From positions 532,811,755 through 532,875,754 of the forward strand of contig OX422215.1 of the NCBI GenBank assembly GCA_949130495.1: a stretch of DNA of 64,000 nucleotides, in the 5' to 3' direction. Position 1 is the stretch's first letter. Each line of letters begins with the position of its first letter. This document shows, one piece after another, positions 1 to 12,575 of the stretch. Position numbers and translations under genes: made by a program. This DNA comes from Sambucus nigra (taxonomy: Eukaryota > Streptophyta > Magnoliopsida > Dipsacales > Adoxaceae). Under the pieces are notes generated by a model. That model was not told where the DNA came from. It saw nothing but the letters and a program-made list of their open reading frames with translations, and ran no database searches.

Positions 1-2379
1 ATAGTCAAAATATGTGCTATATTGTATTTTGAGGTTTTTGGCACTTTTAACTGATTATACCTTAAATATGCAGTTGCATGTTATTTTATCGCGGTGTTGA
101 TCATTTAAGTTGGAATTATTGACTAAAGTCACGGTTTAGTCTTGTTAAGTCTCCTATTTTCCCTAATTTCATTCCTAAACCTAGAGAGAACTAGAGAGAG
201 GAAGAGAAATAGTAGAGAAAAGAGAAGAAATTAAAGATTGAGGAGGGATTCTTGCTACTACATAAGGAAAATCTGCATTTGCTAGATTGAGGCAAGTTTT
301 CTACTTGCTATATGTGGTTTAAGATAAGTGATTAGTTGTGATAATGATGTATTGATCATGGTTTAACTAGTTTATGGTTTTTGTGTATTTGTGGGTCTTG
401 AATCATTAAAGAATGATTTGGGTGATTATTGATGGTTGTGGTAGTAGTTAGTAGAATTTATGATGAATTGGTGATAATAAATGAGTTTGGTTTGAAAGGA
501 AGTGAGTTGGGGTAAATTTGGATTCCAAGACTCCATAGCCAAAATTGGCAAAAATCGCAGGACCGAATCGATTCGGCCCTTAGGGCGAATCGATTCCCTT
601 AGGTCCAGTTTCCAGGTCTGCCTGGACCGAATCAATTTAGCTTGGCCGAATCGATTCGGCAGTTTATAGAATGTTGGTTTCCCTTGTCCGAATCGATTCG
701 CTTTTTGGGCGAATCGATTCGTTTTCCTGGTGTTTTAAGTTATTTTTGAAATTCAATTCTAACTCATTTTCTTTAGGGTTTAGGCCTAGGAACCTTGTTG
801 TATGAAGTAAACTTAGAGTCCTAGAGTTCTAGGTGAGTTAGTTTACTACCCTATATTAGAATTGGGTTATATGGGAATTGTTTCAAGGGTGTGCGACGTG
901 ATGTTCAGGCATTACTTTCTTTATTTAATTAGTAGGAGTATAGGAGATTTCTAAGTTGTGTTTGGAGACTTTAGAAGTTAATTTGAGGTATGTTGTTCTA
1001 TTATAGAGCCAAAAGGAGACTTGGTAAATAACTTGGGAGTTTAAATATTCCTTGAGGTTATTATAATGATCTGAAGCACGTATAGTTCTGGATAACCATA
1101 ATGCATTTGATAAAATGTAAATGGATAAAGTAAATGATAATTTACTAAATCATGTAATGGAAATTAATAAAATGGTTGGAACACACCCTCTCTAAATACC
1201 ATCTTAAGGGAAGTTCGTGCGTAAGGTGAAGCCCCCTGGCTAATGAATGCAGGGTGGATATTGTCCTAGGCCATATGAGCGCTTGTTTTATATTTTCTGC
1301 AATGGGTAGGTAATTCCGGGTGTGGTTATGACTACCCCGCAGGCATATGTCCGCTTCCCGACGTTGCGATAGGATCCCAGGTTGTCTTGATGATAGGCCC
1401 TGGAAGATGATGGTTATTTAGGGGCGCGCACAGTGGGGAAACCCGGATGGGCGATCTTAGAATCATTATATATGTATAATTATAACTATTCTAACATCAA
1501 GTGGGACTTGATGGATATTAATGCCATAAAGAGCATAACGCAATGCCATAAAGAGCATACAATTGAGATACGTGCCGCAAAGAGCACATGATATAACTTG
1601 TATTCCTGATAAGGAATGGAAAGATAAAAAAAATGAAAACGGTGAAAGATGAACAAGGCTTATGATTGTTCTTATTTTCTTATATAATTGAATTTTACTT
1701 TATAATCATTCAATTGTCTTGATTCATTATAGGATGCTATCATGTTAGAATATCATCTTTATCATTCATGATTAACTGTTCATTATTGTCATGCTATATC
1801 ATTTATCTGGTGATCACATAACATCGGTCCCTGACCCGTTATTCTTTTTGGTTGTGCATATATCTATTGTAACCGCTTAGGTGCTCCACCGCAAGGATTC
1901 ACGTATTGACCTCCCCATTCCAGTGTCTTTTGAGGAGCCGTGACATTTTGCGGATTTCACGGGATATTTTGTGTAGACGCATTCGTTGTTGTCTTCTAGT
2001 TATGTTTGGGTCTTTATTCGGCCGTGTAGCCCAAACCAGTTGTAAATGTATAATGGATGTATTATGTAATCAGTTGAACTTGTTTTACATTGTATGTAAT
2101 TCTGTTGACCGACATTATATTCGATCCTTTATTTTATATTATCGTAGTTGTAATATATATACTTCCGGGGTTTCCACTTGTTTTCAATTATGGGTTGTTG
2201 ACAATGCTTTCTTTATATTACAAAACAAAATTTTTGGACAACCTGTTTTCTGAAATATTGTGCGGTTATCTCGTATACTCTTTATGTTGTTGCGGCGCTG
2301 AGAACGATTCCATCCATGATTCCTATATGATTGGAGTATCGGGCTAGACACCCCTTATTTCGAATACTGGGTTGTCACA
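1..2379 (+). mobile_element. Ty3/gypsy Tekay-type LTR (family A), 5' end cut by window edge
   Basis: This stretch aligns by eye over its whole length with the two LTRs of the element at 49745-59859. Base 1 corresponds to about base 290 of that LTR, so roughly 290 bp lie outside the window. It ends in GGTTGTCACA, the family's 3' terminus, and base 2380 onward is copia coding sequence, so it is either a solo LTR or the 3' LTR of an element lying to the left. It carries the family landmarks in order: GA-rich tract near 184-236, the GCAAGT/ACTTGC hairpin at 292-308, the AATCGATT cluster at 561-724, and a G+C-richer block at 1206-1446. It is more diverged from the other two LTRs than they are from each other. 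A duplication cannot be checked because the left end is missing; the candidate is AAAAC at 2380-2384. Confidence 0.85.
561..724. repeat. Cluster of AATCGATT palindromes in family A LTR
   Basis: Five or six copies of CGAATCGATTCG or one-base variants lie within about 160 bp, separated by unrelated spacers of 10-30 bp. The same cluster is at the equivalent place in the two other family A LTRs (50594-50775, 58061-58260) and in the solo LTR at 23071-26652. Its function is unknown. Confidence 0.85.
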
Positions 2380-5172
2380 AAAACTTAATTAGCATCAGCC
2401 AATTATGTGACGCAAACTTTTCAGTAGAGTTTGACCGGTCCAAATGTAATGTTTATGACCAATTCGGTGAACTTTTATTACGAGGTGTGAGGAGTGAAGA
2501 TAATTGTTATGGGATTGTTCCCAAGTACTCATTTATATGTAACAGTGCCACGGTCTCCACTATGGACCTTTGGCATCAATGATTGGGTCATGTAAACTTT
2601 AGAGATCTTGAGAGATTGGTGAAAAATGACCTAGTTCGTGGCTTACCATCACTTGGGAAATCAAGTTCCTTGATTTGCGGACCTTACCAATAGGGGAAAC
2701 AAATTCAAAGTCCCCATTGGAAGTTGAATACCATTACCACCCTCCTGTGTTTTTTGGAGTTGATTCACATGGATCTTATGGATCCTACTCGCTCAGAGAT
2801 CTTAGGTGGAAAAATATATATTCTCAAGATGGTCGATGAATTTTCTAGATATTCTATCGTAGGTTTCTTAGAGAAAAGTCCGATGCGATTGAGTTCCTTA
2901 CAACCAAGTGTCATGTCCTACAAAACTAATATAGTGTCACTATTAATCGGATGTGTTGTGACAATGACACTGAATTTAAAGATTTTAAAGTGGATAGCTA
3001 CTATGATGGAGTGGGCATCAAACATGAGTTTTTGGCCGTTCGTACACCTCCATAAAATGTGATTATTAAGCGGAAGAATCGGATGATACAAGAAATGGAT
3101 AGATCCATGCTTCTTGGGAGAAATGTGCCTAAATGTTTTTGGGTAGAGGCGGTGAGCACCGCATGACATGTGATGAATAAGGTATATCTTTGTCCCCACA
3201 CACTTCACACGCCTTATGAGTTATGGATAGCTAAGAATCCCAACCTATCGTATTTTTATTTCTTTAAGAGTACCTGCTACATCTTGCGAGATAGAGAGAA
3301 CTTAGGAAGGTTCGACTCCCGAAGTGACGAGGGGATATTTTTAGGATATTGATCAACGAGTAGGGCTTATAGGATTTTTAACCTTGCAAGCTCTAAAGTT
3401 ATGGAGTCAATAAACATCATGATTAGAGATGACTAACCATCGACATTTTTTTCTCCTATCCCTGTGTGTGAGGATGATGCAACCCCTGGTGATGATCCCA
3501 TCCTTCCTCATACTACCACTATGGACCTAACCCCTATTTTATGGGAGACAACATCTTGGGTTCGACAGAGTTATGGACCTTCCATTATACTTAGTGATCC
3601 TACATTAGGTGTCAAGGCTCATGCTTAACTCAAAAATGTGGTTTGCTATCTATGCTAAACATCCTTAGTTGAGCCTAAGAATATGAAAGAAACACTCAAG
3701 GATGAGCACTGGATATTTTCCATGCAAAATGAATTTCTTAAAATTTTTAAGAATGATGTCTGGTAATTAGTCCCCTGACCTAATGAGTCTAATATGATAG
3801 GTACCAGGTGGGTTTACAAGAATAAGATGGATGAGAATGGTACCATAGTTCGTAATAAGGATAGGTTGGTCGCTCAAGGCTACCCACAGACTGAGGGTAT
3901 AAACTTTGATGAGACATTCTTTCCCTTTGCTAAGCTTGAGTTCGTCCACTTAGTACTCTCCATAACATATAATCCGCACTTCAAGTTATATCATATGGAT
4001 GTCAAAGGTGCCTTTATTAATGGAATTATACAGGAGGAGGTTTACATGGAACAACCAAAAGGGTTTGAAGACCCTAAGCACTCAGGAGACCTCTATTATC
4101 TTAAGAAGGCCTTGTATGGTTTGAATCAAGCACCCCGTGATTGGTGTGAGAGGATCACTTCCTATCTTTTATCTCGTGGATTCAAGAGAGGGGGAGTGGA
4201 TAATATGTTGTTTGTGAGGAGAGAGAGAGTGGTGCTATTTTAGTTGCCCAAGTCTATGTGGACACCATAATATTTGGATCCACGTGCTCCCACCATGCTC
4301 ACACCTTTGAGTAGGAGATGAAGAGTGAGTTTGAGATGACTATGGTAGTTGAGATTACGTTCTTCCTAGGTCTCCAAGTTCGTCAGATTGAGGATGGGAT
4401 ATTCATATGTCAATCCAAATATGTAAGAGACCTTGTGAAGAAATTTGGTCCAGATTCCACTAAGCACTCATGCACCCCTATGAGTACATCGACAAAGATT
4501 AAAAAAGACAATTTAGTTAAGGATGTAGAGTAGACCCGTTATCATAGTATGATAGGTAGTCTCCTCTACTTAGCTGCTATTCGTCCCGATATTGCCTTTA
4601 TTATCGGAGTATGTGCATTATACGAGGCGTACGTTCAAGATTCACACTTGCACACACTTAAATGTATCATCAAATATGTGAGTGAAACTCTTTCATATGG
4701 TATTTAATATTCCTTTGATACCGATGACCAACTGTCCGCCTATTTGGATGCCGATTCGGCCGGGGATGTCGATGGTTGTAGGATCACTTTGGGTGGGTGT
4801 TTCTATATTGGGAATGTTGTTGTCTCTTGGATGCGCAAGAAGAAAAATTCCATATCCTTTTCCATGGTGAAAGATGAGTATATATCCACTGGGAGTTATT
4901 GCACGTAACTCTTATGGATGACGCAAAATTTTGAGGATTATGGTATTTTTCAAGGCACAATGACTATTTCATATCATAATACAAATTCCATCCATATTGT
5001 CCGTAATTCGGTCCAACATTCGTGTACAAAGCACATTAGGATACACAAGAACTTTATAGGTGACCTAGTTGAGGATAAAGCCATGTCCTTGAGCTTTGTG
5101 AGTACCGATCATCAGTTAGCCGATATATTCACAAAACGTTTTGATGCACTTCGATTCGAGGGAAATATTTAG
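2380..5172 (+). pseudogene. Decayed Ty1/copia pol (copia-1, SIRE-like)
   Basis: Broken copia polyprotein from the GAG-pre-integrase domain to the end of RNase H. It opens in frame with KNLISISQLCD, followed by the DLWHQ...LGHVN block. The integrase core (about 2755-3350) has the first Asp in HMDLMDP and CDNDTEF, but the catalytic Glu before RKNR reads Lys (NVIIKRKNR). RT (about 3794-4300) keeps MDVKGAFING and ALYGLNQAPRDW; the YVDD box reads YVDT and lies in another frame. RNase H (about 4730-5172) has YLDADSAG and ends with HQLADIFTKRFD. At least ten stops or frameshifts are visible. Gag and protease are missing on the left, where the family A LTR at 1-2379 abuts; they would lie outside the window. 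This is a dead copy. Confidence 0.9.
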
Positions 5173-6746
5173 GTATTTTCACTATTGACTGAGTTTGGAT
5201 ATTTTATCTAGTATATGATGATTATCATGCTTATATCATATATTCCTATTACTAGATTATATTATCATTTTTATATCATTGTATTTATATTTTTCATTTT
5301 GATATTTTTAGAAAAATCCAAAAAGAGTTTTGTTTTTCTGAAATTTTTTGAAAAAATAAAAAGATTTTATTTTTGATAATTTTTTTAAAAAATACAAAAA
5401 GAGTTTTGTATTGTTTTGTCACCATACATGGATGAACATTTAAGATGTCCAAATCACCTATTCATTCCATATGTCTATGACTTTTTCGTAGTGTTTTGAC
5501 ACAAAACGTCATTTCTATAATGTGTTTAATAATGTGTGGATTCATTACGTTTATATTTGATGATTACTTTCTATATGGTTAACTCCTAGTCAACTTTAAT
5601 GCACATGTGCATGAACTTGTTTGAACAATGGACTTACTTGTCACTTGTCGAATACGATGTTCTCATCTCAATTTTTCTTTATAACGAACCAACTGTGAAA
5701 AGAGATAAAGTTGTGCATGTAAGAACCATTTCCCGGATTACATTTATTTTCAAAAAATATTGTTAAATGTTAAGCAATGGAAAGGTGCTACGAAATATAA
5801 AAATTATCTTTGTGTGAAAAGCCACCGTTTGCATAAAAGAGACTAAAAAGATTAGAGACACATAAAAACAGAAGTACGAAGCCAATTTTTGTACATTGAT
5901 GCTTTGCTACATTTCAACATTAATTTCTTCAAAAATCATTGAGAGGTTATCATCATATATGTGAGATTTTGAGTGAGCTAAAGTCGAAGATCAATGGGTT
6001 TGCACAACTAAAATGTCTCTAAGAAACATCACATAATTTGGCGTTATTGGTGTGAGAATCATTTTTGTTCATGACTTGTTGATTAAGTAAATTTAATTTC
6101 ACTTGAGTTCATAATTTTTACACCTAAGGTAAACTTTGAGATCTTTCTTTAGAAGTGTCTCAAAACTTCGTGCACACATGTTATGACTATATATATTTAT
6201 TTACCAATAGAAAATGTTCACAACCCTTCATTTTGTTTTCATGGTTCGGATATTTTAGTGTTACTCCATCGTGTGTTGTATTTGTTCTTTTCATACTTTG
6301 TATTTACAAAAAAATTAAAAATTTCAAAAGTAGTTAGTTGTTACATGCCTTTGAGATTATCATCACCTACGCTTACATGATTATACTTGTGTTGATATAT
6401 TACTTCTTCATGTGATGCTGATATTTCATGCTTAGTTTGACTTCTTTGTCTATTACAGATACAAAGGGGGAGAAAAAATTGAGGTTTTTTTTTTGTTTTT
6501 TATTTAAAACTTTATGCATCGCAATATCTTTGTTTGTCTCATGTGTGTAGGACGTTCTGCTTGGATGATGGTCATTTAGACCCATGCATGATGAAGACAA
6601 TGTTTACTAAAGGAAATATCATGATTCATAATTGAAGACTTGCACAAATTCTACTCCATTTTTATTTATATTTTGGGAGCGTAGATTATTGTATTAAGTC
6701 ATATGATTCAATTTGGTTTATGATGGTGTTTTGTACCGGAATAGCC
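5173..6746 (+). mobile_element. 3' noncoding domain of copia-1
   Basis: This is 1.6 kb of A+T-rich DNA between the end of RNase H and the polypurine tract. SIRE-type copias often carry an extra 3' region here, sometimes with an envelope-like frame. No credible reading frame survives; the longest, near 6155-6380, is about 60 codons. The part at about 5712-6075 is clearly related to 21587-21930 of copia-2, beginning with the shared words TTGTGCATGTAAGAACCATT and including a shared block around GTGTGAAA(A/G)GCCACC. Conservation in two otherwise different elements suggests a required cis function. Confidence 0.65.
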
Positions 6747-6759
6747 AAGTGGGGAGATT
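6747..6759 (+). other. Polypurine tract of copia-1
   Basis: AAGTGGGGAGATT lies directly before the LTR start TGTAAGAG. Its position and composition match plus-strand primer sites of copia elements (compare AAGGGGGAGATT of copia-2 at 22968-22979). Confidence 0.8.
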
Positions 6760-7062
6760 TGTAAGAGAAAAATTTATGATTGCTCATATTTCTATTTATT
6801 TTCATTTATCGTATCCCGTTATAAAAACACGACACCTAAACACATCTACGTCACTACTTCTTAGTACTTGAAGAATATGTTCAAGACCGTAAAAGAATGC
6901 AAGATTTGGTTATCTCAACAATCATGGTAGAAATGTTCATTTGGAGTGGTAAAAAGGTTCTGATTTATTTTGTGGGGATTGATTATTTTTTAAGAGGTAA
7001 TCTTTTATATAAAGGAACTCAAAATTTTTATAGGGATTTCTTTAAAAAATTTGATGCTTTGT

Positions 7063-7312
7063 TTGAACGAAGATGACCCCATTTGAACGATATTTGTCTA
7101 TCGTTCGATATTCATTCGAACAAAGTTGCTAACGACGTCCTTTTGGATCACACTGACATCTCATTAGAAGCAGTCGTTCGAATGAGGTTTTATGATGTAC
7201 CAAAGTGTTTTATTCTCTAATCTCGTTTGATGAAATCGTTCGACCAAAATATGGCAGTCGTTCAAACGAAATAAGGCAGTCATTCGAATGACATTCCCAT
7301 TCGTTCGAACAA
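7063..7312. repeat. TTCGAACG word cluster in copia-1 U3
   Basis: About eight copies of CGTTCGAA/TTCGAACG and one-base variants lie within 250 bp, ending about 73 bp before the TATA box. The phrase ATCTCATTAGAAG lies within the cluster (near 7158-7170) and recurs in copia-2 and in gypsy LTR D. Confidence 0.8.
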
Positions 7313-7384
7313 CTGACGGAGTTTTAATTTTTAATGAATATCTTCCCAATATATTTTGCGTTTATCCTTTTTATCTTTCCTTCT

Positions 7385-7392
7385 TATAAAAA
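7385..7392 (+). promoter_or_regulatory. TATA box of copia-1 LTR
   Basis: TATAAAAA followed by GGCTG, at the place expected for the LTR promoter, downstream of the word cluster. Confidence 0.6.
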
Positions 7393-7945
7393 GGCTGAAT
7401 GGGACCAGATATTCCAAGGACTCTTTTGCTTAAAAAGAAAAATAATTGTGAATTCTCTTTTGTGATCAAAACACCTCATATCATATTCCTCACCCCCAGA
7501 ATTTATTCAAGATCACTTTTACCAATATAAAGAAGGTTTCTTATGATACACACTTGTAGAGACTCTTCTCTACGAATGACTTTGTTAAACAATGTTTCAC
7601 TGCTGAAGAAGGAAGAAAGCTGAGTTAGTGGATACCTAGGGTAGATAGCTACTTCTGGACGACTCTAGAGCTGGGTCATATCTATTGGCGTTTTGAAGAC
7701 TCTATGCATCTGAATTAGAGTAGTTAAGTGTTTTATAAGTCATATGTATTCATAAACTTCGAATAGTGGTGAATAAAAGGTTTATCCCTACAAAGGGATT
7801 TTTTTCTCATCTTGTGTGTTTTTGCATGTTTGGTATGAGGATTGCAAATCTGTAATTGAACACACTTCGCATACACACCATAACTGATTGAAGACTTAAA
7901 ATTTGAATTTGTGTGTTGGGGAATTTAATTAAATAAATTTATCCA

Positions 7946-8558
7946 TTAGTTCGTGCGCACTCTCAACTAAAAATAAATTTTAGTCGAATAAACCTCCCGA
8001 CTTTTAGGCTATATGGTGTTAGGTTTTGAGCCAAAAGTTAAGGAAGGTTTAGGTATTTTTAGGGTAGGTATAGGTGTGTAGGTTTTGAGCATATACAAGG
8101 TAAATAATGTTAGATTACTTTTGTATAATAACTCCTAAAGTACAATAGGAAACCAAGTTATAATCATCTGGACGTTTGAGCATTCTTCTGGTTTTCTTGA
8201 GTTATGAAATATTGGCGTGTGATATGATGATAGCTTGAGATTGATCTCCATAGGTTATGGGATGTGGTAATGAGCTTGCTTATTTGACTAGTTGATCTTG
8301 AACTTCACTTGAAGCTAGAGGGATGAACTTTGCTAGGGTTTGATGATGCTTTGAATCTTGATTGTGATGTTCATTGTGTTACTTGGGTACGTTTGCATGG
8401 TTGCATGGATGGTATGTTCCTTGTAATGTATATCGTAATATATTGAGTGCTTGATTTAATCTCAATTATATTGGAGAAAAAATAATAAAATGTGATATTA
8501 TATCAATTGTGTTGTCATCTTAAAAAATCCTTTTTTATTGAAATACATTTTGTTTCAC
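7946..8558 (-). mobile_element. 3' LTR remnant of minus-strand copia-X
   Basis: About 600 bp align by eye with the copia-X 5' LTR at about 13620-13673 plus 16650-17148, sharing GGCTATAT(G/A)GTGT, GTAGGTTTTGAGCATATA and a long block around CTAGGGTTTGATGATGCTTTG. Both copies end on this strand in TTCACA, which is TGTGAA on the element strand. The part nearer the LTR 3' end is missing, apparently because copia-1 inserted here. Confidence 0.7.
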
Positions 8559-8580
8559 AATTTCCCCTCCCTTTTTTTAT
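8559..8580 (-). other. Polypurine tract of copia-X
   Basis: Read on the minus strand this is an A/G run (AAAAAAAGGGAGGGGAAAT) ending exactly at the LTR start TGTGAAAC. This fixes the orientation and the 3' LTR boundary. Confidence 0.75.
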
Positions 8581-11499
8581 TATTTAAGTATAATTGATAT
8601 AGGTTGAGAAAATGTTTATAAGCCTCCCCTTTTTATGAGATTTGGATTTTGAATAACTATTTTCTCCGTATTTGTTTTATCATATCTTTCTCATATCATA
8701 TTTCTCTACTTTGTCATTATCGAAAAAGGTGGGGGTACATTTCTGACGGATATCTTGCTATATACTGCAAAACAGATTTATTGTGAAACTACTACCAGGA
8801 AATATATTTTACTATAATGGCTATTAATAATAAAGGTAAGTAATGGGTCATATTTTTCACGGGGTGTATTCATGGAAAATAACATTTAATTATGCAAGAA
8901 TCATATCTAGGTATACACAAAATGTTATAGTTGAACTGTTCTGAATACATGAGGCTAGAAAGTCAATATTTTGAGTTCCCGATGATGAGGTATTTTGAAA
9001 GTGTATTTTGTAAACATCCCATGTAGTTGGCGTGTGCGAAAGAGAGTCTTTTTATGTATGGAATCATTCGTATGTGTGGAAGCAAACGTCTTGAAAGTAT
9101 AACATATATGGGAACATAATTATATGAATGTAGTGAATTCATGTTGCATAAGTTTCTAAACAATTTTATTTGGAGTTTCATGGCAAGGTAACATTTAATG
9201 GTGTAACCCTATCATCAGAATGAGATTTGGTAAAGATATTTGTTTGTGGTATGAGCAGACTGATGCATTACATCCCATTTTTGGTACATGTTACCATAAG
9301 AAATGGTGTTTGATATTAATATGTTAGGTTCAATAATGTTATACCGAAGTTTTGTTATGGACATCGCACTTGTAAATTTTTGGTGGGATTATTTCTTTCA
9401 ACTAGAGTTTCCTCCTCATGTTCATTCTTGATTGATCTTATGGAAAAGGGTTTGTATTTGTTTTTGTACTTGGTTTTAATCCTTTGTGTTTTAAGGGAGT
9501 ATGTGTTGGTTTCATTGAATGTGCTATGTTTGGATTCTTTAATGACTCGAGTTCTTGTGTAGAGAGTTATAGGATTGACTATTTGTGATTACTCCAAAAG
9601 GATTCCTTCATCAAATTTTGGATTTTTCTAAATTTTCCCGAGTATTTTGAATAAAACATTTTTTCCCGTAAACTTGAAAATACCTAATGTTTTGATTCTT
9701 TCCTCTCTGATATTCATAAGTGCGTCGTTAATTACTTTCTAAATGGTTATTTTATGAAGCATATAATGTTCATATCTCGTACCCAATGAGTATTCTGGTA
9801 ATTATGATGGATAAGTAACATTTAAGTCATAGAAAGTTATGATAATATCAAGGCATAACTTCAAGAAATCAAGTATTATATGTGCAGACGATTTAGTGTG
9901 GGATATGGTGAGATATTCTATAAGTGTAGTTGAATTAAGGTAAAGGTCAACCTTCTCAAGGTTTTCATTTTCAGCAAAATTATTTCTTTCTTAAATCTTT
10001 CATAAGTTGTGAAGAAGTTTTTTTTTTTTTTTGTGTTGTGTCACTTTTCTTAAATTTTCAAAGTTCTCTGTGATAGGCAAAAGAAAACTCTTATAAAAAA
10101 AAATAAATTCTCTCATTTTGTTTTATAGAAGTTGAAATTAGTGATGTATGTTTTGTTTTGGGGGAAGTCATTTTGTATTAATTTGGTATATTAATGTCTT
10201 CATAAGGTTTCCAATGTGTATGGGGATAATATGACAACTTGTCATAGATTAGGTTGTTGTGATGAGATCAAGTGAATGTATTTTGATTTTATTTCATGTG
10301 TATGTTATCTTGAGAATTTTTGTGAAATCATATCCTTTTATTGAGAATTATCATAACTGTGAATGTATTAGGAGTTTATATGAAACTAAGGTTGTACCTA
10401 TTGATGTGAATTCTAAAGCGGGGTGTTTAGTGTGTAATATGATGTAAGTATAACAATTCATCTTTCATTTTAAAGGTAAGTTCCATTTTCAATGTTCATA
10501 GCTTTTCATGTTTTATTTTAGACAATAACTCATTTTCCTAAAATTTATCTTCCATTTAATAGAAGGCTAACTATCAATCTTTTTATTTAGATATCCACCA
10601 TTACTCTTTGTTACATGGGAGGTTTAAATCATCTTTTCAAGACTAACTTTTCAAGAATGACTTTTCTTTCTTTTAGAACCTTTCTTATTATTTTTCCATG
10701 GAGTTCCTAAAATTAATTTCTTTTCAAAGACACGAATCTTTATCAATTTTCCCCAACTAATTATTTTCTTTAAATAATTTTTCTTGAAATATATTCTCTT
10801 CCTAAATACCACCTTTTAACAGTATTTTCCAAATATGTGTAATCTAACTTTTAAACTGTTGCATATTCACGGTTTTTGACATTGTTGTATTTTTCAACCA
10901 TATGGTTATATGTTTGATATGTGATGAAGTTTTCAATAAACACGTTTATATCATACATGTGTTATTGTGATTGTTATACTGTGCTTTTAGTGGTTTGTAG
11001 AGTTTGTGTGTATCATGTGTTTTAGTTTTAGTTATAGGGACGAATAAGTAAGAATTTGAAAATTAAGGATAAATGTTACCAATTTGGAAGATTCTTAAAA
11101 CATTGTCAATCTTTGGGTGTCTCATCATCATTTGACATATTTATCTTTCATCTTGCATGCCCCTTACCCACACACTCCATCTTTCTCCATTCTTATCTAT
11201 GTCTTCCCTTGCTTTCATATATTTAGAACAATGTATTTTTTTCATTCTTTTAGTGCCTACAAAATAAGAAGAACAAACCTTCCTTTCCGGTATCCTTTGA
11301 GTTTTGGGTCCTTATTTCTTAGTTAAGGAGTATAATTATCTCCTTTGTCTAGACTCAAGAATTTTTCTTTTCGTTATTTTGCAAAAACCAAACGTATGAT
11401 TATTTTTACCATAATATGTGCAGTGAACGTTAGAAAAGGGACATTATCAATCAATATATGTATGATCTTTATTTTTGAAATAATACAAAATTATTCATT
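8581..11499 (-). mobile_element. Interior of copia-X, no recognisable domains
   Basis: About 2.9 kb of A+T-rich DNA between the polypurine tract and the degenerate gag. I looked on both strands for RT, integrase and RNase H blocks and found none; all frames are below 75 codons. It may be a highly decayed pol, a 3' noncoding domain, or unrelated DNA put in place of pol as in copia-2. A poly-T run lies at about 10020-10032. Confidence 0.4.
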
Positions 11500-12418
11500 T
11501 CTAACTTATGATGATTTAAAAAAATAAGATCTTTCTTCTTGGAATGGGTATCATGTTTGATGTTTTTAGGTTTTGTGTTTTCTAGTTTCAAATCCCTAAT
11601 TTTCTTTTCAAATGCGTTTCCTTCTTCTTATTCTCCAAAAAGTAACTTCAAGTTTTTGCGACTTTGATAAACTTTTACAAAAGATTATCTTAACAAATCG
11701 ATTTCTTTTCTTAGTTGATTGTTTTCGATTTGAAGACATGGAGGGTATTTACTTTTATCTTTCTTTAAAGTAATAATTTCCTTTTTGAGTTTGTAATTTT
11801 CTAATATCAACCTTTTGTTTTCTTTTGCAAAACTTTCTTGTGCTACATATAAGTCTTTGTTTTAATTTTTGTATGGAAATGTGATAATCAATGAGTTTTT
11901 TTTATAACTAATTACAAATGTGTCATAAAGTTGATCTAGTTGATCATATGCATTTATCATATATTCTTTTAAAATGTTATCTATATCAAAAGTTTTTGAA
12001 TTTACCTCATCGTTTATCGGTTCTTCTTATACATAAGGGTGACATTCCGATTTCTTGTTCCATGATGAACTTGTGCAATTCTCTATAATAACTTTGTCAC
12101 ATAGATAAAAGGCTTCATCATCTTCACATGGCTTGATAGTTAATGGAGCATTTGGATGTGAAGATTTTATCAAGACTTAGTGTTGTTTGAGGTGTTTTCT
12201 TCTGAGTATTCTTTTCTAAGAATATCCCAAATTTCACTAGTTTCTTTGCAACTTGCTACTTTTCCTAAAGCAACATAGTCTATAGAAGAGCGTAAAATTA
12301 TCATAGTTTCAACATTTAATTCATTTTTCCGTTCGATACTTAATGTATCCAAAAGGGGTGATTTCTTATTGCCAATTATTTTCCAAGTGTAGGAATCAAG
12401 ATATTGAATAATGGACAT
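11500..12418 (-). pseudogene. Copia-X gag remnant
   Basis: Minus-strand codons 12418-12170 form an 82-codon fragment of a copia gag (UBN2 type). It contains the run KVASCKETSEIWDILRKEYS, matching the family pattern in which a Ser-Cys-Lys is followed by an Ala/Thr-x-Glu-Ile-Trp-Asp motif. Further downstream on the same strand (about 11850-11550) are Lys/Glu/Leu-rich coiled-coil-like stretches such as ENYKLKKEI and the block RKNLKLLFGE, which resembles the middle of SIRE-type gag. Stops and frameshifts separate the pieces. It lies next to the PBS remnant and 5' LTR, as expected. Confidence 0.7.
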
Positions 12419-12563
12419 TGTTCTAGCTTTACAAAGTTTGAAAAGTCTCTTGAAAACATGGGTATGTCATTTGTTTTCAAAAATATTTGTGAGAGTGTTT
12501 TTGTTTATTTTGTGATCCTTATACTCAATATATAATTTTTCAAAATAAGTATCTATGATCTCG

Positions 12564-12575
12564 ACTCTAATACTA
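12564..12575 (-). other. Decayed primer binding site of copia-X
   Basis: The minus strand reads TAGTATTAGAGT four bases inside the LTR end. Plant copias use TGGTATCAGAGC, complementary to initiator tRNA-Met; three of twelve bases differ here, all transitions. Confidence 0.6.

Larger units (their letters stand above)
6760..7945 (+). mobile_element. 3' LTR of copia-1
   Basis: It begins TGTAAGAG right after the polypurine tract and its first 20 bases resemble the copia-2 LTR. U3 carries a TTCGAACG-type word cluster (7063-7312), then a TATA box (TATAAAAA, 7385-7392) with the presumed start of R just downstream. The right end is uncertain. I place it near 7945 (a CCA) because the sequence after about 7946-7970 matches the copia-X LTR instead. 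No 5' LTR is available to fix the end. Confidence 0.7.

Noticed and set aside
6155..6380. Possible envelope-like gene of copia-1
   Set aside because: Only about 60 codons, overlapping frames, hydrophobic because of A/T composition, and no signal or transmembrane pattern conserved in copia-2.
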